From: Qipengyuania psychrotolerans | GTDB lineage: Bacteria; Pseudomonadota; Alphaproteobacteria; Sphingomonadales; Sphingomonadaceae | Reading direction: 5' to 3' | Assembly (NCBI RefSeq): GCF_019711355.1 | Contig: NZ_CP081297.1 | Coordinates: forward strand, 434,001-498,000 | DNA: 64,000 bases | Shown here: positions 18,199 through 26,767 of the stretch, piece by piece | How the letters are laid out: each line of letters opens with the position of its first letter | How positions within the stretch are numbered: position 1 is the first letter of the stretch | The notes under the pieces: model-generated | Told to the model about the DNA's origin: nothing | Databases searched by the model: none | Seen by the model: the letters and a program-made list of their open reading frames with translations, nothing else | Position numbers and translations under genes: made by a program

Positions 18199-18813
18199 TT
18201 ACTGCCCCAGTTGCACTGCCTTGCGCGCTATTTCTTCAACTGCGGCTTCGTCGATCGGGCCGCGCGAAGCGACCCAGCTGCCGCCGACGCAAAGTACGGG
18301 ATCGAAAGCCAGCCATTCGGCTGCATTGCTCTCCGAAATCCCGCCGGTCGGGCAAAAGCGGCATTGGCTGAAGGGCGCTGCCAGCGCCTTGAGCGCCGGC
18401 AATCCGCCTGCAGCCATCGCCGGGAAGAACTTGAAATGCGTGAGGCCAAGATCCAGCCCGCGCATGATGTCGCTGGCATTGGCGATGCCCGGAAGAAAGG
18501 GGATGCCTTCGCGGATAGCCGCCTTGCCGAGCGGTTCGGTCAGGCCGGGTGAAACGATAAATTCGCTACCCGCAGCGATGGCGTCAGCCAGTTCCTGCTG
18601 GTTGGTCACGGTACCGGCACCGACAATGGCGCCTTCGACCTTGCGCATTTCGCGGATCGCCTCGAGCGCGGCGGGAGTGCGCAATGTGACTTCCAGTACG
18701 CGCAGGCCGCCCGCAACCAGCGCACGGGCCAGCGGCTGTGCATGAGCAACCTCGTCGACCACGATGACCGGAATGACCGGCGCGGTCTGCATGATGTCGG
18801 ATATCTGGCTCAC
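18199..18813 (-). CDS. eda: 2-dehydro-3-deoxy-phosphogluconate aldolase (Eda)
   Basis: Eda cleaves 2-keto-3-deoxy-6-phosphogluconate to pyruvate and glyceraldehyde 3-phosphate, the last step of the Entner-Doudoroff route. The Schiff-base lysine lies in LTHFKFFPA, the general-base Glu in RVLEVTLRT, and FCPTGGIS is the phosphate-binding motif. At 204 residues it is a normal class I aldolase of the KDPG/KHG family. It is the last gene of the zwf-edd-glk-eda operon; its ATG overlaps the glk stop by four bases. Confidence 0.96.
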   Translation of the reverse strand: MSQISDIMQTAPVIPVIVVDEVAHAQPLARALVAGGLRVLEVTLRTPAALEAIREMRKVEGAIVGAGTVTNQQELADAIAAGSEFIVSPGLTEPLGKAAIREGIPFLPGIANASDIMRGLDLGLTHFKFFPAMAAGGLPALKALAAPFSQCRFCPTGGISESNAAEWLAFDPVLCVGGSWVASRGPIDEAAVEEIARKAVQLGQ

Positions 18814-19790
18814 TTGGCGTCTTTCCCGTGTTCGGAGGAGAAGGCTGCAGCCGCGCCGAACAGGCCCGGCTGAGGATGGACGATGAGCTTGACCGGAAGG
18901 CCCGCCATCATGCTTTCAAAACGGCCCTTGGCGCGGAAACGTTCGGCAAAGCCGGATTTCAGCAGCGTGTCGCGCAGCCGGTATCCAAGGCCGCCCGCAA
19001 TCACGACGCCCTTGGCACCGTGCGCCAGCGCCATGTCGCCTGCAACGCTGCCTAGCGACAGGCAGAACCGGTCGACCGCAGCAGCGGCAAGGCTGTCTTC
19101 GCCGCTCATGCCCTTGGTCCAGATTTCGATATCGTCCACTTCTGGAACGGCTTTCTGCTCCATGGCAGCCAGCGTCTGGTAGATGTCGGAAATTGCCGGC
19201 CCGGCAACGACGCGTTCGACCGATACGCGGTTATGCCGTTTACGCAGCCGGGCAAGGATAGCGTCTTCAATGCTGTCGAGCGGAGCAAAGTCGATATGGC
19301 CGCCCTCTGTGGCAGAGACGCGGTATGTGCCATCAGGTTCGCGGTAGAGGTGCGCCACGCCCAGGCCTGTGCCAGGGCCGAGGACGGTCAACCGGCCGGT
19401 TGCAGGAAGCGGACCTTCGGGGCCCGTCATGTGGAGGAACTGGTCCTCGCTGGCGCGTGCAACGGCATGGGCCACAGCTTCGAAATCATTGACGATCGTA
19501 TAGGCATCGACGCCAAGCTTCTCACGCACCATCGCAGGACGGATGATCCAGGGGTTATTGGTGAAGCGGATGACATCCCCGCCGACTGGACCTGCAATGG
19601 CCATCGAAACGCGGGGAGGCAGGCTCCCGCCCATGCGTTTGCGGTAATCTTCCCACGCGGTTTGAAAGCTTACATGATCTTCCGTGTGCAGGGTTTCCGG
19701 TTCGCTCAGGGTGATGCTGCCGTCATCGGCGATGGTCGCGATGGCAAAGCGGGCGTGCGTACCCCCAATATCGACGCTGACGAGTTCCAT
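18810..19790 (-). CDS. glk: Glucokinase
   Basis: Phosphorylates glucose to glucose 6-phosphate with ATP and so feeds the zwf step of the same operon. The bacterial Glk family pattern is visible: VSVDIGGTHARFAIA at the N-terminus, AIAGPVGGDVIRFTNNPW, the VLGPGTGLGVAHL motif and VVIAGGLGYRL near the C-terminus. At 326 residues its length is typical. It is three bases downstream of edd and overlaps eda by four bases. Confidence 0.95.
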   Translation of the reverse strand: MELVSVDIGGTHARFAIATIADDGSITLSEPETLHTEDHVSFQTAWEDYRKRMGGSLPPRVSMAIAGPVGGDVIRFTNNPWIIRPAMVREKLGVDAYTIVNDFEAVAHAVARASEDQFLHMTGPEGPLPATGRLTVLGPGTGLGVAHLYREPDGTYRVSATEGGHIDFAPLDSIEDAILARLRKRHNRVSVERVVAGPAISDIYQTLAAMEQKAVPEVDDIEIWTKGMSGEDSLAAAAVDRFCLSLGSVAGDMALAHGAKGVVIAGGLGYRLRDTLLKSGFAERFRAKGRFESMMAGLPVKLIVHPQPGLFGAAAAFSSEHGKDAK

Positions 19791-19793
19791 GTC

Positions 19794-21608
19794 TTACAAT
19801 CCTGCCATTGCGAGCATTGAGGAGGCGCCCTGTTCGGCCCCGTCGGCATTCGCGCGGAACATGGCATAGAATTCGCGGCCCATACCGGCATCGGGTGCGG
19901 GGTTGGGGGCTGCCTCGCGGCTATCCAGATCGGCCGTAGTCGACAGCGTGCCGGTCTGTGCGCAGACCCTCACGATATCCCCATCGCGCAAATGCGCCAG
20001 AGGGCCTCCGCCGAGCGCCTCGGGGGTGCAATGAATAGCTGCGGGCACTTTGCCGCTCGCTCCGCTCATGCGGCCATCGGTAACAAGAGCAACCCGGTAT
20101 CCGCGATCCTGCAATACGCCGAGCGCGGGGGTGAGCTTGTGCAGTTCGGGCATACCGTTCGCTCGCGGGCCTTGGAACCGGACAACAACGACGACATCGC
20201 GGTCGAGTTCGCCCTTGGAGAACGCTTCATTCACCGAATGCTGGTCCTCGAAGACCCGGCAAGGTGCCTCGATCGTCCAGCGTTCAGGCTCTACCGCAGA
20301 TGACTTGAAGCAGGCGCGGCCAAGGTTGCCCTCGACCAGGCGCATACCACCGTCCTCCTGGAAGGGCTGCGATGCGGGACGCAGCATTTCTGTATCGCCG
20401 CTTGGACCCGGATCACGCCAGGTGAGGGTATCTCCGTCCATGCCCGGTTCGCGGGAATAGGCTTCGAATCCGCCTTCCCAAATCGTCAGAATATCGCCGT
20501 GGGCCAATCCTTCGTCGAGAAGCGTTCCGATCACGTAGCCCATGCCGCCGGCATCGTGGAAATGGTTCACATCGCCCGAGCCATTGGGGTAGACGCGCGC
20601 GACGAGCGGCACCGCGCTCGACAGTTCGGCAAGGTCGGTCCAGTCGAAGCGGATGCCTGCGGCACGCGCCATCGCCGGGATATGGATGGCGTGATTTGTG
20701 GAACCGCCGGTCGCCAAAAGGCCGATCGCCGCGTTGATGATCGCTTTTTCATCGATCACTTGCGCGAGCGGGCGGAAGTCGCCGCCTTCCTTGCCAATCG
20801 CAGCGAGACGGTGAGTGGCAGCGCGGGTAATTTCCTGACGCAGCTTCACGCCGGGCGGCACGAATGCCGCACCGGGAACATGGAGCCCCATCATCTCCAT
20901 CATCATCTGGTTGGAATTTGCCGTGCCGTAAAAAGTGCAAGTGCCCGGCGAATGGTAGCTCGCGCTTTCGCTTTCGAGCAATTCGTCACGGCCAACCTTG
21001 CCTTCTGCGTACAGCTGGCGGGTCTTTTGCTTTTCCTTGTTGGAAATGCCTGTCCCCATCGGTCCCGAGGGGATGAAGATCGACGGCAGATGCCCGAACC
21101 GCAGCGCCCCCATGAGCAATCCCGGGACGATCTTGTCGCAAATGCCGAGCAGGGCGACACCGTCGTACATGGCATGGCTCAGCGCGACGATTGTTGACAG
21201 CGCTATCGTATCGCGGCTGAACAGCGACAGCTCCATCCCGTCCTGACCTTGCGTCACACCGTCGCACATGGCCGGTGTGGCACCTGCAACCTGCGCAGTG
21301 GCGCCGACTTCGCGGGCCCAGATCTTCATCCGTTCCGGGTAACGGTGATAAGGCTGATGGGCCGACAGCATATCGTTATAAGAGGTAACGATCCCCAGGT
21401 TCGGGCCCTTGGCAACCTTGATCGCCTGCTGATCTTCCTCGGCTCCGGCAAAAGCGTGGGCCAGGTTGGAACAGGACAAAGAATCCCGGTTAACCTGACG
21501 GTCGCCTTCGCGGTTCATCAGGTCGAGATAATCCGCGCGGCTGGCCTTGGAATTTTCGATGACGCGCTGCGTCACCTTGTGGATCGTATCGTTCAGCGGT
21601 CTAGTCAT
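19794..21608 (-). CDS. edd: Phosphogluconate dehydratase (Edd)
   Basis: Edd dehydrates 6-phosphogluconate to KDPG and is the Fe-S dehydratase of the Entner-Doudoroff pathway (IlvD/Edd family). Cluster and family motifs include [63 protein letters not shown] and [15 protein letters not shown]. The frame runs open to 21845, but the family start [16 protein letters not shown] is at 21608. There the ATG overlaps the zwf stop by eight bases, giving 604 residues. Translational coupling to zwf is likely. Confidence 0.96.
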   Translation of the reverse strand: MTRPLNDTIHKVTQRVIENSKASRADYLDLMNREGDRQVNRDSLSCSNLAHAFAGAEEDQQAIKVAKGPNLGIVTSYNDMLSAHQPYHRYPERMKIWAREVGATAQVAGATPAMCDGVTQGQDGMELSLFSRDTIALSTIVALSHAMYDGVALLGICDKIVPGLLMGALRFGHLPSIFIPSGPMGTGISNKEKQKTRQLYAEGKVGRDELLESESASYHSPGTCTFYGTANSNQMMMEMMGLHVPGAAFVPPGVKLRQEITRAATHRLAAIGKEGGDFRPLAQVIDEKAIINAAIGLLATGGSTNHAIHIPAMARAAGIRFDWTDLAELSSAVPLVARVYPNGSGDVNHFHDAGGMGYVIGTLLDEGLAHGDILTIWEGGFEAYSREPGMDGDTLTWRDPGPSGDTEMLRPASQPFQEDGGMRLVEGNLGRACFKSSAVEPERWTIEAPCRVFEDQHSVNEAFSKGELDRDVVVVVRFQGPRANGMPELHKLTPALGVLQDRGYRVALVTDGRMSGASGKVPAAIHCTPEALGGGPLAHLRDGDIVRVCAQTGTLSTTADLDSREAAPNPAPDAGMGREFYAMFRANADGAEQGASSMLAMAGL

Positions 21609-23049
21609 CGTGCCAGGTAACCCCATCGCGTTCGGCCAGCGCGATCGCTGCGCTCGGCCCCCAGGTGCCTGCGGAATAGGTCTTGGGTTTGGTTTCGTTG
21701 TCGGACCACAGCTGCCGGATCTGGTCGATCCATTCCCACTGAGCCTCGACCTCGTCGCGCCGCACGAACAACGTCTGGTCGCCTTCAATAAGGTCGAGCA
21801 AAAGTCGTTCGTAAGCGATCCGGCGAACCGTGTCGGAAAAAGCATCCGGCATTGCGATGTCGAGGGGCACAGGACGCAGGCGCAGACCTTCGCGGCCCAA
21901 GCCCGGCACCTTGGCCATCATCGTCAGCTGGATATTTTCCTTGGGCTGGATTTCAATGACCAGCCGGTTGGGCTGGGTCGTGGCTCCGCGGCCCTCGAAG
22001 ATCGAGTGCGGGATGCAGCGAAACTGGATGACGATTTCGGTCACACGCTCGGGCAGGCGTTTGCCGTGCCGCAAGTAAAATGGCACCCCGCGCCAGCGCC
22101 AATTGTCGACATGCGCCTTCACTGCGACAAAGGTCTCGGTATCGCTTTCCTTGCCCAGTTCGTCGTCGTAGCCGGGAACGCTGGCACCATCGACAGCACC
22201 GGCCCGGTATTGACCAGTGACTACTTCGTCGGCCTGAACCTCGCGCAGGGCACGCAGGACTTTTACTTTCTCATCGCGGACGGCAGTGGAATCAAAGCTG
22301 GTAGGCGGCTCCATCGCCACCAGTGCGAGCAGCTGGAGCATATGGTTCTGCACCATGTCACGCAGGGCGCCGCTATCGTCGTAATAGGCAACGCGCGATT
22401 CCAGGCCGACCGTTTCCGCGACCGTTATCTGGACATGCTCGACGTAATTCGAATTCCACACCGGTTCGAGAAGGATGTTGGCGAAACGTAAAGCCAACAG
22501 GTTCTGTACCGTTTCCTTGCCAAGATAATGATCGATCCGGAAAATTCGCCCCTCCGGGAAGGCTGCGGCGACGGCATCGTTGATTTCCTCGCTGCTCGCC
22601 AGATCTGTGCCGAGCGGCTTTTCCAGGCCAATGCGGACGTTGCCCTTGGTGAGGCCGGACTTTTCCAGCCCGCGGATGGTCGTTTCGAACAGGCTCGGTG
22701 CGGTGGAGAGGAAGATCGCCAGGCCGCTGTAGTCGCCGACTTCGCGGGCCAGTTCTTCATAGCCCTCGGGGGTGGTCGCATCGACTGGTACATAACTGAG
22801 CCGGTTGAGGAAATTGGCAAGCCCGCCGCGGCGTTGAGCGGGAAGGAATTTCTCCAGAGCCTCCCGCGCAAAGTTGCGGAATTCTTGCTTGGTCATCTCT
22901 GAGCGGGCCGTGCAGATGATGCGTAATTTCGCATCGAGCAGGCCATCTGCGTCGAGAGCACATAGCGATGGCAACAACATGCGCTGTGACAAATCGCCGG
23001 TCGCTCCGAACAAGAGCAGGCGATCGGCGGTGAAGCTTAGCTCGTGCAT
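21601..23049 (-). CDS. zwf: Glucose-6-phosphate 1-dehydrogenase (Zwf)
   Basis: Oxidises glucose 6-phosphate to 6-phosphogluconolactone with NAD(P)+. Diagnostic motifs are the nucleotide-binding LLFGATGDLSQRMLLP and the catalytic RIDHYLGKETVQNLLALRFAN, which contains the active-site His-Lys pair. The substrate-binding PFYLRHGKRLPERVTE segment is also present. At 482 residues the length is standard. It heads the operon zwf-edd-glk-eda. A separate pgl gene for the lactonase step is not in the cluster. The promoter should lie in the 90 bases before 23049. Confidence 0.97.
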   Translation of the reverse strand: MHELSFTADRLLLFGATGDLSQRMLLPSLCALDADGLLDAKLRIICTARSEMTKQEFRNFAREALEKFLPAQRRGGLANFLNRLSYVPVDATTPEGYEELAREVGDYSGLAIFLSTAPSLFETTIRGLEKSGLTKGNVRIGLEKPLGTDLASSEEINDAVAAAFPEGRIFRIDHYLGKETVQNLLALRFANILLEPVWNSNYVEHVQITVAETVGLESRVAYYDDSGALRDMVQNHMLQLLALVAMEPPTSFDSTAVRDEKVKVLRALREVQADEVVTGQYRAGAVDGASVPGYDDELGKESDTETFVAVKAHVDNWRWRGVPFYLRHGKRLPERVTEIVIQFRCIPHSIFEGRGATTQPNRLVIEIQPKENIQLTMMAKVPGLGREGLRLRPVPLDIAMPDAFSDTVRRIAYERLLLDLIEGDQTLFVRRDEVEAQWEWIDQIRQLWSDNETKPKTYSAGTWGPSAAIALAERDGVTWHDD

Positions 23050-23139
23050 ATACCGTCCATTGGCGGCTTTCTCCCCATTTCGGATGCTGGCCTACCAGCG
23101 CTGCGGGTCAGGCGCCAGTTAGCTGCATTCCTATTCTTT

Positions 23140-23937
23140 TCAGATTTCCTCGACCGATACGGAACTGCGCAGGAACTGGCTTGCACCGAAAGTGGTCATG
23201 AAGCTGACGTCAGCCGCGTCTCGGCCGACACCGATTTTAACGATCTGGGCAGGGTCGGCCATGCCAGTGGCGTCAACGAGCTGCCACGCGCCGCCGCCTT
23301 CAATATTCGGATCGTTCAGGAAGACCTCGGCGACAGCATGGAAGTCCTGCGGTTCAACTCCCGGCGCGTAACACGCCACGTAGCGGGCAGGGATCGTGCT
23401 GGCTCGCGCCATCGCGACGACGGTGTGGGCATAGTCACGGCAAATACCGCGCCGCTCGACGAAGCTGTCCAGGGCATTAGTCTGTGGTCCGGATGCGCCG
23501 GGCACATATGAATATTTGCGCGAGATCCAATCCTGTATTGCAGCGATACGGGCGCCGCCACTGGTCCCGGAAAACTCGTCCTCGACGAAGGTCTGGAACC
23601 GGTCTGCCGCGCAATAACGGCTGTCGAACAGATACTCGACTGCACCGCCTGGCATTTCGTGCGGAGACAGTGCCGACAGGTCGGACAAATTGGCCAATTC
23701 TCGGCGGATTTCGACTTCAGCCGTGTAGCTGACTTCAAATTCACCCACGGCACGCAGCCAGATCCGCTCGCCGATGGCGTCTTGGGCTGGGACATGGGCG
23801 CAGTGCTGAGCTTCGGACAGGTCAGTCTGCATACTCAGAATGTCTTGTTCGGGGATCGCCGCTGCTTCGAATTGCAGCAAAACGTCGGTCTCGCGTTCAA
23901 GGGAAAAGGCGAAGCTGCTTTTGATGGCTATGGGCAT
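23140..23937 (-). CDS. Transglutaminase-like (cysteine peptidase fold) protein
   Basis: A protein of about 265 residues with a C-terminal transglutaminase core (about residues 150-240). The catalytic triad is visible as Cys in RGICRDYAH, His in DFHAVAE and Asp in QLVDATGM. The N-terminal half is a beta-rich domain usual in bacterial members of this family, many of which are thought to be peptidases or amidases. The frame is open to 23964. I choose the ATG at 23937 (MPIAIKSS), because the preceding residues look random, but the longer start is possible. No signal peptide is seen. Upstream lie the terminator and tiny ORF described separately. Confidence 0.85.
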   Translation of the reverse strand: MPIAIKSSFAFSLERETDVLLQFEAAAIPEQDILSMQTDLSEAQHCAHVPAQDAIGERIWLRAVGEFEVSYTAEVEIRRELANLSDLSALSPHEMPGGAVEYLFDSRYCAADRFQTFVEDEFSGTSGGARIAAIQDWISRKYSYVPGASGPQTNALDSFVERRGICRDYAHTVVAMARASTIPARYVACYAPGVEPQDFHAVAEVFLNDPNIEGGGAWQLVDATGMADPAQIVKIGVGRDAADVSFMTTFGASQFLRSSVSVEEI

Positions 23938-24009
23938 GACCGGACAACGCGGCTGAGCCGACAATGTTTCGTATCCCCGAGAAGACTGGAAAACACACAG
24001 GCCCTAGAC

Positions 24010-24039
24010 GAGAAAAGGGCCCCGCGATGGGGGCCCTTT
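24010..24039 (-). terminator. Strong intrinsic terminator after the 10-codon ORF
   Basis: The arms 24014-24023 (AAAGGGCCCC) and 24030-24039 (GGGGCCCTTT) form a perfect ten-pair stem with a six-base loop. Read on the minus strand the stem is followed by TTTTCTCG. It lies 34 bases after the tiny ORF stop and about 75 bases before the transglutaminase start, so it could be a plain terminator or an attenuator. Confidence 0.75.
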
Positions 24040-24073
24040 GAACTATTTTATTTTGGTCCTGGACTGAACTAAT

Positions 24074-24106
24074 TCAGCCGAGAAGCCATCTCCAGAAACT
24101 CCACAT
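24074..24106 (-). CDS. Ten-codon Trp-rich ORF (MWSFWRWLLG) with strong ribosome site
   Basis: An AGGAGGT Shine-Dalgarno (complement of 24112-24118) lies five bases before the ATG. The ORF encodes ten residues, three of them Trp. Directly after the stop an imperfect hairpin can form (CTGAA/TTCAG, extended outward by CTGGA/TCCAG), and a strong terminator follows. Tiny ORFs of this layout are typical of leader peptides or of stand-alone micropeptides. It lies 66 bases after the stop of the EAL gene on the same strand, and before the transglutaminase gene. I do not recognise the peptide. The perfect ribosome site makes translation plausible, but length alone gives little proof. Confidence 0.5.
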   Translation of the reverse strand: MWSFWRWLLG

Positions 24107-24143
24107 GGGTTACCTCCTGTTGTGGTTCAACAGAAAGCAATCC

Positions 24144-24177
24144 ATTAACTATGCTTGTTTGTAAAGTATTAACTATG
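24144..24177. repeat. Ten-base direct repeat at the EAL gene 3' end
   Basis: ATTAACTATG occurs at 24144-24153 and again at 24168-24177, 24 bases apart. The second copy contains the stop codon of the EAL gene; the first lies upstream of the tiny ORF. The spacing is close to two helical turns, so a binding site is possible, but chance duplication cannot be excluded. Confidence 0.3.
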
Positions 24178-26518
24178 TCCCGGTTTTGCTCTCCGCAAGA
24201 GAAACCTTGTATGTCAATAGGTTAGTTAAAGAGAGCGGCCGCGCTAAAGCGTAGCCCTGGACGTACCGGCAGCCGATTTCGTTAAGGATTTGAAGGGTTT
24301 TCTCGTCTTCGGCCCCTTCAGCGATCACGGTGATTCGCGAGGCTGCTCCCATTGCGACCATGCTGGAAGCTATTGCACGCGCCTTGGCGCTTGTACTGAT
24401 GCTGTCGACGAACAGACGATCGATTTTCAGTTCGTCGAACGGCAGTTCGTAAAGCGCTTCGAAATTGGCAGCACCAACACCAAAGTCATCGATGGAAATA
24501 CGCAGGCCGAGCGACTTCAATTCATTCAGGATCGCAGCCGCAGTCTCGAGATTTCCGATCCGCGAGGTCTCGGTGATTTCAAGCACCAGATAACGGGGAT
24601 CGTATCCGGTGGCTTGGATAGTATCGCGTACAAGCCCCACGATACGCATGTCTCCCAGCAAGGTCGCAGAGATATTCACTGCCATCGAAAGCTGGCTTCC
24701 GCGGAAATGCAGTAGCCGTCCGGCGTTGCATGCAGTCTGGAGCACGTACCGGGTCAGGTGTTCCATGCGCCCGGCTTTTTCGCATTGGGCAATGAATTTC
24801 ATCGGCGAGATGAAGCCACGATCTGGATCGTGCCAGCGCACCAGTGCTTCTACACCTGTCATCTCGCCCGCGATCATGTCGACCTTTGGTTGGTAAACGC
24901 AGTAGATCTCGCCGGCTTCCATCGCGTCATCAATCCGCGCACGAAGGGAAATATCCCACAGTTCATCGTGGCGATCCGCAACCTTTGCAAAATGGATTGG
25001 GTCGTGCGCTTCGGAGGTATCTTCAGCAGCGGCCGCCGCGGCGGCCACAGCGTCGCGCCCGGCATCAACCAGGCTTGCGACACCGAAGGTAATGCCAACG
25101 TCCACACTCTCGTCGCCGATCTGGATGGGGGCCGCAAAAATGGCGCGCAGGCCTGCGAGATGTTCGATCAAAACATCTGCGCGGTTTTCATCTGTTTCCC
25201 ACGCGAGGTTGTGCCCATCGATGTATATCGTCAACTCGCTGTCGGCGGCGCGCAGTCGATCGACCAGCCTGTGCACGTACTTTGCGCGTTGGGCCGAACC
25301 GAGTGTTTTCAGGACACGCTCGAAGCCGTGAAGCCGAGCGACGATGATGTGGCCTCGAGGAATATCTGCCTTGGCAATCAACTGCTCAAGTAGTCGGAGT
25401 TTGGGCAGGCCGGTCTCGCTATCAACATTGGCTAGGCGCATTCTCCAACGCGCCCGCGAGCGAAGAATGCCGTATGTAATCAGGAGCACACCGACATATG
25501 ACAGCTCGACCCGTACGCCGAGTTTCGCTCCCGCGTACAGAATTATAGGCAAAGCCAGAACGACGCCGAGATACGCCGCTCTGCGCACTGGGCGGGAGGG
25601 ATTGCTCAATATGAGAATTGCAAGAGCCGTCATGAAGAACAGGAAAATCGGCATGGCGCCAACAAAACCATTACGGCCCGATTTTAGCGTTTCCGCCGCG
25701 TAGATCGCGATGTAGCTGGGAGGTGCACTGTAGCGACCAGGGACTTTCATGCTCAAATCGGTGAGCGATGCGCCAGGGCCTATAACCACCGTCTTGCCGC
25801 TGATATCGGTGTCCAATGGCTTGTTCTGTGCAAAGTCATCGAGGTCGGCAGTAGGGATCAGATCTGGGTGGAAGCCATAATCGACAATAAGCTTGCTGTT
25901 TGCCGTCGTCCGCGTGCCAGCTAGTGAGGCAGGAAAGAATGATGTGTTACCGAGTGCGTAATGATCAAGATTGTACTGCCATGTATATCCGAACCAGCTA
26001 TCCGTGCGGTCGCTTACGACGCGGCCACCGGTGCTCACGAAAGCAGCATCAGAACGTTCGTAGGTTTCTCCGGAGCCGTCGATATTAAGTTCGATCTGGT
26101 CCACAAGGGCGATGCGCGGACCGAGTGACTGGATTGCTTTGGCTAGATCCTGGTCTGCAGCAGAATTCTCGCCTTCCTTTAAAACGAAATCCAGATAGAT
26201 CTTCCCAACGCCGCGGGCTTCCATCGAACGTAGCGCTGCTGCGAGCTTTTCACGTTCGGAAGACCTTGAGGTGTTCTCAACTCCGCCTGCGCCAACGAAA
26301 ACGATATCCCCAGAGGGGTGCTTGTCTGCGATACGGGACTGAAGCAGCCAGGAGAACTGGTCAATTGGTTCGAGCAGCATCACCGCCAGCATGACGAACG
26401 CGATCGCACCGCCCCAAAGGAGGTGTTGTATGCGCTTCAGCATTCCAGTCGATCGCGGCCGCAGGGCCTGCGATTTCTTGGCGCTGTGCGCTGGAGCGAG
26501 GGCGGTTTTCTCGACCAT
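24173..26518 (-). CDS. CHASE2 - degenerate GGDEF - EAL phosphodiesterase-type protein
   Basis: A 781-residue membrane protein. An N-terminal cytoplasmic tail and membrane helix (about residues 35-50) precede a CHASE2-type extracytoplasmic sensor domain (about 55-285), then three C-terminal membrane helices of that module. A degenerate GGDEF domain follows (about 365-510), in which the signature loop reads YIDGHNLAWE instead of GGDEF, so cyclase activity is unlikely. The C-terminal EAL domain (about 530-770) retains GVEALVRW, the LEITETS motif, SIDDFGVG and AEGAE, consistent with active c-di-GMP hydrolysis. The ATG at 26518 has AGGGG seven bases upstream; a GTG at 26521 is the alternative. Confidence 0.9.
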   Translation of the reverse strand: MVEKTALAPAHSAKKSQALRPRSTGMLKRIQHLLWGGAIAFVMLAVMLLEPIDQFSWLLQSRIADKHPSGDIVFVGAGGVENTSRSSEREKLAAALRSMEARGVGKIYLDFVLKEGENSAADQDLAKAIQSLGPRIALVDQIELNIDGSGETYERSDAAFVSTGGRVVSDRTDSWFGYTWQYNLDHYALGNTSFFPASLAGTRTTANSKLIVDYGFHPDLIPTADLDDFAQNKPLDTDISGKTVVIGPGASLTDLSMKVPGRYSAPPSYIAIYAAETLKSGRNGFVGAMPIFLFFMTALAILILSNPSRPVRRAAYLGVVLALPIILYAGAKLGVRVELSYVGVLLITYGILRSRARWRMRLANVDSETGLPKLRLLEQLIAKADIPRGHIIVARLHGFERVLKTLGSAQRAKYVHRLVDRLRAADSELTIYIDGHNLAWETDENRADVLIEHLAGLRAIFAAPIQIGDESVDVGITFGVASLVDAGRDAVAAAAAAAEDTSEAHDPIHFAKVADRHDELWDISLRARIDDAMEAGEIYCVYQPKVDMIAGEMTGVEALVRWHDPDRGFISPMKFIAQCEKAGRMEHLTRYVLQTACNAGRLLHFRGSQLSMAVNISATLLGDMRIVGLVRDTIQATGYDPRYLVLEITETSRIGNLETAAAILNELKSLGLRISIDDFGVGAANFEALYELPFDELKIDRLFVDSISTSAKARAIASSMVAMGAASRITVIAEGAEDEKTLQILNEIGCRYVQGYALARPLSLTNLLTYKVSLAESKTGT

Positions 26519-26767
26519 CACCCGCCCCTATGCGGCGGTTAATGTTAAGAATGTTTCAACGCGGCGCGAGATTTATATGACCGACGTCGCAAAACTGCGG
26601 GTTTCGATGGTTAAAACCGATTAAGGGGCTTGAGTTAACGAAATTGTCCCGTTCGGCCAGCACTCGGCCGTCTGACGGGTCGAAAACTCCGTATTTCAGC
26701 GGGAGTTAGGGGTTCTCAAAGACTTCCAGAATATCTTAACAAGCCGGCGATTTTGCAGGTGCCGTTT

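Noticed and set aside
21547..22491. A 314-codon plus-strand frame across the edd/zwf junction
   Set aside because: It overlaps conserved zwf and edd coding sequence in antisense and has no family motif or ribosome site.
24074..24106. Classical trp operon attenuator
   Set aside because: The leader contains Trp codons, but they are not consecutive, no trp biosynthetic gene follows, and I could not draw a convincing antiterminator pairing.
26578..26624. A 15-codon plus-strand ORF between the EAL gene and rimO
   Set aside because: No ribosome site precedes the ATG and no terminator follows; the 249-base gap shows nothing else convincing.
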